A stretch of DNA of 64,000 bases from Lysinibacillus capsici (GTDB taxonomy: Bacteria > Bacillota > Bacilli > Bacillales_A > Planococcaceae): contig NZ_PXXX01000018.1 of the NCBI RefSeq assembly GCF_003367505.1, positions 248,001 through 312,000 on the forward strand. The letters run 5' to 3'. Position 1 is the first letter of the stretch, and the number at the start of each line of letters is the position of its first letter. Both the position numbers and the translations under genes were made by a program. Of the stretch, positions 57,580 to 64,000 are shown one piece after another. The notes beneath the pieces were generated by a model that saw only the letters and a program-made list of their open reading frames with translations, made no database searches and was not told the DNA's origin.

Positions 57580-57753
57580 TCATACTTGAATATCAATTGT
57601 ATGTCCGGCTGTTGGATGTGGAGCATCTAACATTTCAACTAACTGTTCTGTATTTTGCTGTTGCATTTCCATTGCCTGTTTCGTAACAGCTAAAGATACA
57701 TTTTGCATAAGTGTTGCTTGGTTCATTGCCATCGATAAAGCTGCGATATCCAT
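57580..57753 (-). CDS. YjfB-family putative motility protein
   Basis: 57 residues: MDIAALSMAMNQATLMQNVS at the N-terminus and MLDAPHPTAGHTIDIQV at the C-terminus match the YjfB family, whose B. subtilis member belongs to the SigD (motility) regulon. GGAGGTGG precedes the ATG at 57751-57753. Predicted helical with many Gln and Met residues and no membrane segment. The exact function is unknown. No SigD promoter was evident upstream. Confidence 0.82.
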   Translation of the reverse strand: MDIAALSMAMNQATLMQNVSLAVTKQAMEMQQQNTEQLVEMLDAPHPTAGHTIDIQV

Positions 57754-57841
57754 CTAGTCCACCTCCTATCTAATTTATCGGACAAATAGTTTCATCATCA
57801 AGTATTTTCCCTAATTTTCTACACCACTCGATTGAAAATAC

Positions 57842-57886
57842 AAAAACATCTATTGTCCTAACGGTTTAGATACAATAGATGTTTTT
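57842..57886. terminator. Terminator of lon-engB
   Basis: Perfect 11-bp stem: acatctattgt (57846-57856) and acaatagatgt (57872-57882), T-run on both sides. Confidence 0.8.
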
Positions 57887-57888
57887 TA

Positions 57889-58470
57889 TTACATTTTATT
57901 TTCGATTGTTTTCCAAGCTTCCTCAAAGCCAAGACCCGTTTCTGATGAGAAGACAATAAGTGAATCACTTTTTTCCATCTCCAGTGTCTCTTTGACAATT
58001 TTCTTATGTTTATCCCACTTACCTTTTGGAATTTTATCTGCCTTTGTTGCGATGACAATGCAAGGAATATTGTAATGCTTTAAAAAATCATACATCATAC
58101 GATCATCAGCTGTCGGAGGATGTCGCAAATCTATAATTTGTACGACTGCTTTTAACTCCTGGCGTCCTGTAAAATAGCGCTCGATCATTTTTCCCCATGC
58201 CTCACGCTCTGTTTTAGAAACCTTTGCATAACCATACCCTGGAACATCTACAAAAAATAGCTGTTCTTCAATCTTATAAAAGTTAAGGGTTTGTGTTTTA
58301 CCAGGCTTAGATGAAATACGTGCTAAAGCTTTACGTCCGATCATTCGATTTATGAAGGAAGACTTTCCTACATTGGAACGACCTGCTAATGCAAATTCTG
58401 GCAGTCCATCTTCTGGATATTGGTCTGGTCGTACCGCACTAATGACCATTTCGACATTATGGACTTTCAT
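57889..58470 (-). CDS. engB: Ribosome biogenesis GTPase EngB (YsxC)
   Basis: 193 residues from the ATG at 58470 (the nine-codon-longer frame overlaps lon and has no family similarity). G1 [13 protein letters not shown]2 region [13 protein letters not shown]3 [10 protein letters not shown]4 [14 protein letters not shown] and G5 FSSETG are intact. Required for 50S subunit assembly. Follows lon with four bases between, as in B. subtilis. Confidence 0.97.
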   Translation of the reverse strand: MKVHNVEMVISAVRPDQYPEDGLPEFALAGRSNVGKSSFINRMIGRKALARISSKPGKTQTLNFYKIEEQLFFVDVPGYGYAKVSKTEREAWGKMIERYFTGRQELKAVVQIIDLRHPPTADDRMMYDFLKHYNIPCIVIATKADKIPKGKWDKHKKIVKETLEMEKSDSLIVFSSETGLGFEEAWKTIENKM

Positions 58471-58474
58471 TTTT

Positions 58475-60799
58475 TTAAAAACCTCCGTCCAGCGCATAGG
58501 CTAAAACTTCATCAGCCGATGTCACTAGTTTAAATGTTAGTTGCTCACGTACACTATCAGGAATATCCTCTATATCGCGTTCATTATCCTTTGGACAAAT
58601 GATTGTCGTTAATCCTGCACGGTGAGCGCTTAATGTTTTTTCTTTTAAGCCGCCGATTGGCAATACACGGCCACGCAAGGTAATCTCACCTGTCATACCT
58701 ACCTCGCGGCGAATCGGGCGATGTAAAATAGCCGAAACGATAGCTGTTGCCATTGTAATACCAGCTGAAGGTCCATCTTTAGGTACTGCACCCTCTGGCA
58801 CATGGATATGAATATCATGTGTATCAAAAAATTCAGCATCCACATTAAGGTGTTCCATCTTCGTACGAACATAGGATAAGGCTGTTTGAGCAGATTCCTT
58901 CATTACCTCACCAAGCTTACCAGTTAGTTGTAACTTCCCTTTACCTGGTGTTAAAGAAACTTCAATTTGTAATGTATCTCCACCAACTGTTGTATAAGCA
59001 AGTCCAGTAGCGACACCCACTTGATTTTCCTTTTCAGCCTGTCCATAGCGGAAACGATGTTTACCAAGTAAATCTTGTAATGATTTTGAGCTAACCGTTA
59101 CGCGTTTTTTCTCACCAGATACAATTACTTTGGCAATTTTACGGCAAAGCGTAGCAATTTGTCGTTCTAAACCGCGAACTCCTGCTTCCCGAGTATAATA
59201 ACGTATAATATCAGTGACTGCTTCATCTTTGATTACCACTTGCGTTTTTTTCAAGCCATGCTCTTTAAGCTGCTTTGGTATAAGATGATTTTTTGTAATT
59301 TGAGCTTTCTCGATTTCAGTATAGCCTGCAATTGATATTACTTCCATACGATCTAATAATGGTCCTGGGATGCTACTTAAATCATTGGCAGTTGCAATAA
59401 ATAACACATTAGATAGATCATATGGTTCCTCAATATAATGATCACTAAATGTATTATTTTGTGCAGGGTCTAAAACTTCAAGCATTGCTGCTGCAGGGTC
59501 ACCTCTAAAATCATTCGACATTTTATCGATTTCATCTAATAAAAATACTGGATTAATGGTACCTGCTTTTTTCATTCCTTGAATAATACGTCCTGGCATT
59601 GCACCAACATACGTACGTCGATGTCCGCGAATTTCCGATTCATCTCGAACACCACCTAAAGAAATACGAATAAACTTTCGATCTAAACTTTCGGCAATGG
59701 AGCGAGCTAATGATGTTTTACCAACACCAGGAGGCCCTGCTAAGCATAAAATAGGTCCTCGCAGTGAATTTTTCAGCTGACGTACTGCTAAATATTCTAG
59801 AACACGTTCTTTGACTTTTTCTAATCCATCATGATCTCGGTTTAAAATATTTTCAGCATGGGCAATATTCATGCGATCCTCTGTAGCATTTGTCCACGGT
59901 AATGAAATAAGCCAATCAATATAATTGCGAATAACACCGCTCTCAGCACTAGCTCCAGGTATTTTTTCATAGCGATCTAATTCTTTCAGTGCTGCTTCCT
60001 TTGTTGTTTCTGGCATACCAGCTTCGTCGATACGCTTCCGTAATTCTGCAACTTCTCCAGTTTTCCCTTCGCGATCTCCCAGCTCCGTTTGGATAGCTTT
60101 CATTTGCTCACGTAAATAATATTCCTTTTGCGTACGCTCCATTGACTGCTTTACTTTGGAATTAATCTTCTTTTCTAGATCCAATACTTCCTGTTCATCA
60201 TGCAAGCGAATAATTAAATGATCTAGTCGTTTTTTAACGCTTAGCATTTCCAATACTTCTTGCTTGTCGGCAATTTTAAACGGCAAATGAGAAGCAATAA
60301 TATCAGCTAAACGGCCAGGCTCTTCAATATCCGTTACAGTATTGATCGTCTCAGTTGTAATTTTATTGGAGGATTTTGCATATTTTTCAAAATACGTCAA
60401 CAATGTCCGCATCAATGCTTGTGTTTCTACATCTTTTTCCGTTGACTCCTCTTTAATTTCAATATCGACAACCGTATACTTCTCTAACGCACGATAGTTT
60501 TTCCACGTTGCACGAGCAACTCCTTCTACAAGGATACGTAACGTGCCATTTGGTAATTTAAGCATTTGTTTGACATAAGCAATTGTACCAACTGAATACA
60601 AATCTTGCTCTTCAGGTTGTTCATCGTGCATTTCTTTTTGTGTTACCAATAAAATCATTTGGTCCTCTAACATTGCCTGCTCAAGCGCCGCTACAGAACG
60701 ATTTCTACCCACATCAATATGTAACACCATCGATGGGAATACTAAAAGTCCACGCAAAGGCAATAATGGTACATTTGTTGTTTTTTGTATTGTCACCAT
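58475..60799 (-). CDS. lon: ATP-dependent protease Lon (LonA type)
   Basis: 774 residues from the ATG at 60799 (GGAGGTG nine bases upstream), the same length as B. subtilis LonA; the 25 extra codons upstream are unlikely to be translated. N-terminal substrate domain ([23 protein letters not shown]), AAA+ module with [11 protein letters not shown] and FLLDEIDK, and the Ser-Lys dyad protease domain ([28 protein letters not shown]). The forespore paralogue lonB, normally between lonA and clpX, is absent. Confidence 0.98.
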   Translation of the reverse strand: MVTIQKTTNVPLLPLRGLLVFPSMVLHIDVGRNRSVAALEQAMLEDQMILLVTQKEMHDEQPEEQDLYSVGTIAYVKQMLKLPNGTLRILVEGVARATWKNYRALEKYTVVDIEIKEESTEKDVETQALMRTLLTYFEKYAKSSNKITTETINTVTDIEEPGRLADIIASHLPFKIADKQEVLEMLSVKKRLDHLIIRLHDEQEVLDLEKKINSKVKQSMERTQKEYYLREQMKAIQTELGDREGKTGEVAELRKRIDEAGMPETTKEAALKELDRYEKIPGASAESGVIRNYIDWLISLPWTNATEDRMNIAHAENILNRDHDGLEKVKERVLEYLAVRQLKNSLRGPILCLAGPPGVGKTSLARSIAESLDRKFIRISLGGVRDESEIRGHRRTYVGAMPGRIIQGMKKAGTINPVFLLDEIDKMSNDFRGDPAAAMLEVLDPAQNNTFSDHYIEEPYDLSNVLFIATANDLSSIPGPLLDRMEVISIAGYTEIEKAQITKNHLIPKQLKEHGLKKTQVVIKDEAVTDIIRYYTREAGVRGLERQIATLCRKIAKVIVSGEKKRVTVSSKSLQDLLGKHRFRYGQAEKENQVGVATGLAYTTVGGDTLQIEVSLTPGKGKLQLTGKLGEVMKESAQTALSYVRTKMEHLNVDAEFFDTHDIHIHVPEGAVPKDGPSAGITMATAIVSAILHRPIRREVGMTGEITLRGRVLPIGGLKEKTLSAHRAGLTTIICPKDNERDIEDIPDSVREQLTFKLVTSADEVLAYALDGGF

Positions 60800-60935
60800 G
60801 CGGGCATTCACCTCCGTCAAAATTTTCATGTTAACATCCCGCGCTACTAGTATGTGTTTAAAAAGTTGATTCACACTAGATATTGAAGCGAGCCAAAAAT
60901 TTCTTCAAGTTACAGCTGGCTTTATGTAGGAATGA

Positions 60936-60986
60936 ATAAAAAGCTGACTGTCGATATGTGCGAATATTGCACAATCGAAGTCAGCT
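60936..60986 (-). terminator. Terminator of clpX
   Basis: agctgact (60942-60949) pairs with agtcagct (60979-60986), inner tcgatatgtgc/gcacaatcga extends the stem, and UUUUUAUUC follows on the minus strand. Confidence 0.75.
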
Positions 60987-61029
60987 AATTACTCTCTATC
61001 TCACAACGGTAGACAGCCACGTCTATTCA

Positions 61030-62301
61030 TTATGCTGAAGTTTTAGTGTCGCTACCTTCATCGAGTTCAGTGCCATCTTCAAGAAGCAATTTCGGTTTTT
61101 CTTTATCCGTAATTGTTTTTGCTGTAATGATACATTTTTTCACGTCTTCACGTGAAGGTAATTCGTACATTACATCAAGCATTGTTGACTCAATAATTGA
61201 ACGAAGACCACGCGCACCTGTTTTACGTTCAATTGCTTCCTTAGCAATTGCCACAAGAGCATCTTCATCAAATTCAAGCTCAACGCCATCTAATTCAAGC
61301 ATTTTTTGATATTGCTTGGCTAGTGCATTTTTCGGCTCTGTTAAAATTTGTACTAGTGCTGCTTCGTTTAATTGCTCCAGACTCGCAAGTACAGGTAATC
61401 GACCAATGAACTCTGGTATTAAACCAAATTTCAATAAATCCTCAGGAATCAGCTTGGACATGATAGAACCTTCATCTACATCTACTTTATTCGGATCTGA
61501 ACCGAATCCTATTACTTTTTCACCCTGACGTCGTTTAATGATGGTTTCAATACCATCAAATGCACCGCCAACAATGAAAAGAATATTGGTTGTATCGATC
61601 TGTAAGAATTCTTGATGAGGATGTTTTCGTCCTCCTTGTGGTGGAACACTTGCAACTGTTCCTTCAAGAATTTTTAGGAGTGCCTGCTGAACACCTTCGC
61701 CGGAAACATCTCGTGTAATAGATGGATTTTCCGACTTACGTGCAACCTTGTCAATTTCATCAATATAGATAATCCCTTTTTCAGCGCGTTCGATATCATA
61801 ATCAGCTGATTGGATTAACTTTAATAAAATATTTTCAACGTCCTCACCAACATAACCTGCTTCAGTTAAGGAGGTAGCATCCGCAATAGCGAATGGAACA
61901 TTTAAAATACGTGCTAACGTTTGAGCTAATAAAGTTTTACCGCTACCAGTTGGGCCGATTAACACAATGTTCGATTTTGCTAATTCAATATCATCAATTT
62001 TACTATTCGTATTGATACGTTTATAGTGATTGTAAACTGCGACTGCCAATGCTTTTTTAGCACGCTCTTGTCCAATTACATACTCATCTAAAATCGTTAA
62101 GATTTCTTTTGGTTTTGGAATATCTTGGAATTCGATCTCCTCTTCTACACCTAGTTCCTCTACAACGATCTCTGAACAAAGCTCGATACATTCATCACAA
62201 ATATAAACACCTGGACCTGCAACTAATTTACGCACTTGTTCTTGTGGTTTTCCACAGAATGAGCATTTTAAATTGCCTTTTTCATCATTAAATTTGAACA
62301 A
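61030..62301 (-). CDS. clpX: ClpX, ATP-binding subunit of the Clp protease
   Basis: 423 residues. N-terminal C4 zinc-binding domain (CSFCGK ... CDECIELC), Walker [13 protein letters not shown], Walker [10 protein letters not shown], the pore and IGF-type ClpP-docking loop (EKVIGFGSD), and the C-terminal AAA+ lid. The start is a TTG at 62299-62301 with GGGGTGA six bases upstream; no in-frame ATG precedes the zinc domain. Single-gene unit between lon and tig. Confidence 0.97.
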   Translation of the reverse strand: MFKFNDEKGNLKCSFCGKPQEQVRKLVAGPGVYICDECIELCSEIVVEELGVEEEIEFQDIPKPKEILTILDEYVIGQERAKKALAVAVYNHYKRINTNSKIDDIELAKSNIVLIGPTGSGKTLLAQTLARILNVPFAIADATSLTEAGYVGEDVENILLKLIQSADYDIERAEKGIIYIDEIDKVARKSENPSITRDVSGEGVQQALLKILEGTVASVPPQGGRKHPHQEFLQIDTTNILFIVGGAFDGIETIIKRRQGEKVIGFGSDPNKVDVDEGSIMSKLIPEDLLKFGLIPEFIGRLPVLASLEQLNEAALVQILTEPKNALAKQYQKMLELDGVELEFDEDALVAIAKEAIERKTGARGLRSIIESTMLDVMYELPSREDVKKCIITAKTITDKEKPKLLLEDGTELDEGSDTKTSA

Positions 62302-62920
62302 TATGTTTCACCCCTATTCAAGCAACAATCTTACAAGATTATTGAACCTTTATCAAATAAATTGTCTGCATCATTTACGCCTCAGTAATTATGCATGTGT
62401 AGATTATAACGCATCGTCATGTACTTTACTTCATTTGTCTTTCGAAGCATGCTATAGGAACCTGCTTACTTCGCCACCTTATACTGCTATAAAGTTACAT
62501 TTATTCACTTCCGACACACTACAAACTACTGATCTCTATTTATAAATCTACTACATTCATCAACCAAGGGTATATCACTCAAAAAATAAATTTTATTTAG
62601 TTAGAACCTTTCTGAATGAAGTTAAGTTTAGCATCGTATCAATTTCGCCTTGACTCTAATAGCGCCAGGACTTCATCTAAATCCTTGCCGCCTGCCAGCA
62701 GGCACTATCTTCATTCAGTCGTGGTTTAAACACACACTAAAAAGGTTAAAAGGCTTACAGCTCGCCATCTATGTGAGATGGGAGTTTTTTGTACCTGACA
62801 TAATACTTTGGATACAAAAACATCTGCTGAATGAAGATAAAAACTAAAACAATACTATGTATAAGTGAAGTATAAAGTGAATTAAATGTTAAGGGGACTG
62901 ATTGCTAAGAGTTTATGTGA
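62302..62920. other. Long intergenic region between tig and clpX
   Basis: About 620 bases with no supported gene. A TATAAT hexamer (minus strand, 62403-62408) may belong to the clpX promoter. A plus-strand terminator-like hairpin is at 62761-62790. A 13-bp inverted repeat (tatcttcattcag at 62706-62718, its complement at 62827-62839) and GCCTGCCAGCAGGC at 62689-62702 suggest remnants of a mobile or dispersed repeat. Confidence 0.5.
62761..62790 (+). terminator. Orphan plus-strand terminator-like hairpin
   Basis: ctcgccatct (62761-62770) pairs with agatgggag (62776-62784) with one bulge, then six T (62785-62790). No plus-strand gene lies upstream. Confidence 0.5.
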
Positions 62921-62961
62921 TAAAACAAGGCACGGATGAATGCCGTACCTTGTTTTTTTTG
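62921..62961. terminator. Terminator of tig
   Basis: acaaggcacgg (62925-62935) pairs with ccgtaccttgt (62943-62953), one mismatch. There are four U on the minus side and a longer T-run on the plus side. Confidence 0.7.
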
Positions 62962-62983
62962 GGCTATCTAATTACACAAAATC

Positions 62984-64000
62984 TTATTCAGTAATTTTAG
63001 CGTTTTCTACTAAAAATTCAACTGTTTTTTGGATTTTGATGTCATTTTCAAGTACTGCTGTTCCACCTAAAGCACTTGTGATTTGATCTTTTGTCATGTT
63101 AAATTGAGCAGCCATTTTTTCTAATTCTGCTTCAATATCAGCTTCAGATGCTTCAATTTTTTCAGCTTCAGCAATTGCTTCAAGTGTTAATGATACACGC
63201 ACACGGCTTTCAGCTTCTTCTTTCATTTGGCCACGTAAGTCTTCTTCTGATTGACCAGAGAATTGGTAGTAAAGGTCTAGATTCATACCTTGCATTTGTA
63301 AACGTTGACCAAATTCTTGTAACATACGATCAGTTTCAGAGTTGATCATACCTGCTGGTACTTCAAAGTCCGCATTTTCAGCTGCTTTTTCTACAAGCTC
63401 ATCACGAAGAGCTGCATCTGATTCTGTTTCTTTTTGAGCTGCAGTTTGTTCTTTAATTTTAGCGCGTAAAGCTTCAACGCCTTCAACTTCTGGATCTAAT
63501 TCTTTTGCGAATTCATCATTTAACTCAGGAAGAACTTTTGTTTTAACTTCTTTCACAGTTACTTTGAAAGTAGCTTCTTTACCAGCTAATTCAGCTGCAT
63601 GATATTCTTCTGGGAATGTAACAACAACATCTTTAGATTCGCCAGCTTTAACACCAACTAATTGCTCTTCAAAACCTGGAATGAATGAACCTGAACCGAT
63701 TTCTAGTGGATAGTCTTCACCTTTACCACCTTCAAAAGCTTCTTCGCCAACGAAACCTTCGAAGTCGATCACAGCTGTATCACCTTCTACGATTGCTTCG
63801 TCTTCTTTGATTTCAAGCTCTGCTTTACGAGCTAATTGATCTTGAATTTGTGCATCTACTTCTTCATCCGTTACTTCTACTGGAAGTTTAGATACTTCTA
63901 GACCTTTATAGTCTCCTAGCTTTGGTTCTGGTTTCACTGTTACTTGTGCAGTGAATGTGAAATCTTGACCGTGTACAAAGTTTTCTGTACCAGCGATTTC
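62984..64000 (-). CDS. tig: Trigger factor (C-terminal part, cut by window edge)
   Basis: The frame is open from the stop at 62984 to the window edge (338 codons present; the family is about 425-435), so the N-terminal ribosome-binding domain is outside. Visible are the end of that domain (FTFTAQVTVKPEPKLGDYKGLEV), the FKBP-type PPIase domain (GDTAVIDFEGFVGEEAFEGGKGEDYPLEIGSG ... FIPGFEEQLVGVKAGE), and the helical chaperone arms. Trigger factor folds nascent chains at the ribosome exit. The GTG at 63937 is an internal codon, not the start. Confidence 0.96.
   Translation of the reverse strand, partial: EIAGTENFVHGQDFTFTAQVTVKPEPKLGDYKGLEVSKLPVEVTDEEVDAQIQDQLARKAELEIKEDEAIVEGDTAVIDFEGFVGEEAFEGGKGEDYPLEIGSGSFIPGFEEQLVGVKAGESKDVVVTFPEEYHAAELAGKEATFKVTVKEVKTKVLPELNDEFAKELDPEVEGVEALRAKIKEQTAAQKETESDAALRDELVEKAAENADFEVPAGMINSETDRMLQEFGQRLQMQGMNLDLYYQFSGQSEEDLRGQMKEEAESRVRVSLTLEAIAEAEKIEASEADIEAELEKMAAQFNMTKDQITSALGGTAVLENDIKIQKTVEFLVENAKITE

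Noticed and set aside
57858..58058. 66-residue minus-strand frame at the 3' end of engB
   Set aside because: Out-of-frame shadow of engB that runs into the terminator.
62650..62847. 65-residue plus-strand frame in the tig-clpX spacer
   Set aside because: It crosses a terminator-like hairpin and the inverted repeat, and lacks a ribosome-binding site.

Overview
The window is an AT-rich chromosomal segment of an endospore-forming member of the Bacillales. The gene order and the proteins (SpoVB, SafA, Spo0B-Obg, SpoIVFA/FB, a SpoIIB-like protein, S-layer-homology proteins, several TTG starts, two T-box leaders) fit the Lysinibacillus/Caryophanaceae group best. The genus is an inference from recall, not a database match. 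Almost everything is on the minus strand. The backbone follows the Bacillus subtilis order recJ, secDF, comN, spoVB, yrbG, yajC, tgt, queA, ruvB, ruvA, safA, niaR, pheA, pheB, obg, spo0B, rpmA, prp, rplU, spoIVFB/FA, minD/C, mreD/C/B, radC, maf, spoIIB, folC, valS, (spoVID position), hemL/B/D/C/X/A, engB, lon, clpX, tig. Both ends cut a gene: recJ on the left and tig on the right.

1-9.7 kb: the start of recJ, a complete trpEDCFBA operon behind a tRNA-Trp-type T-box leader, and a divergent chemoreceptor gene. In B. subtilis recJ is next to secDF, so the trp operon and chemoreceptor look inserted. TrpE is strikingly divergent over its active site. 9.7-20.4 kb: secretion (SecDF, YajC), sporulation (SpoVB), tRNA modification (QueA, Tgt) and Holliday-junction (RuvAB) genes. 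20.4-28.9 kb: a spore-coat-type kinase whose start is out of frame by one base, the LysM coat morphogen SafA with cysteine-rich repeats, the niacin repressor NiaR without the nad genes that usually accompany it, phenylalanine genes, Spo0B-Obg, and the L21/Prp/L27 ribosomal operon with its L21 leader.

28.8-42.6 kb: cell shape and division genes (SpoIVFA/FB, MinCD, MreBCD, RadC, Maf, SpoIIB-like), two tandem folC paralogues, an unknown helical protein, and valS behind a valine T-box. 42.6-51.2 kb: a probable SpoVID-position coat protein, an SRPBCC protein, decayed repeat DNA, and the haem pathway from glutamyl-tRNA to uroporphyrinogen III. hemA is separated from hemXCDBL by a strong terminator and has a near-perfect PerR box upstream.

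51.2-57.8 kb is the main accessory block: three exported proteins (SLH + Ig-like + von Willebrand A, an SLH protein, a beta-repeat protein) and a 57-residue YjfB-family protein, set between hemA and engB, which are neighbours in B. subtilis. A 114-bp element with perfect 15-bp terminal inverted repeats and a possible 6-bp target duplication lies inside it. 57.9-64 kb: EngB, Lon, ClpX and trigger factor (proteostasis), with a 680-bp intergenic stretch carrying orphan hairpins and an inverted repeat.

I found no complete transposase, prophage, CRISPR array, rRNA or tRNA gene. Many start codons were moved from the longest open frame to an internal start with a proper ribosome-binding site; this is stated in each entry.
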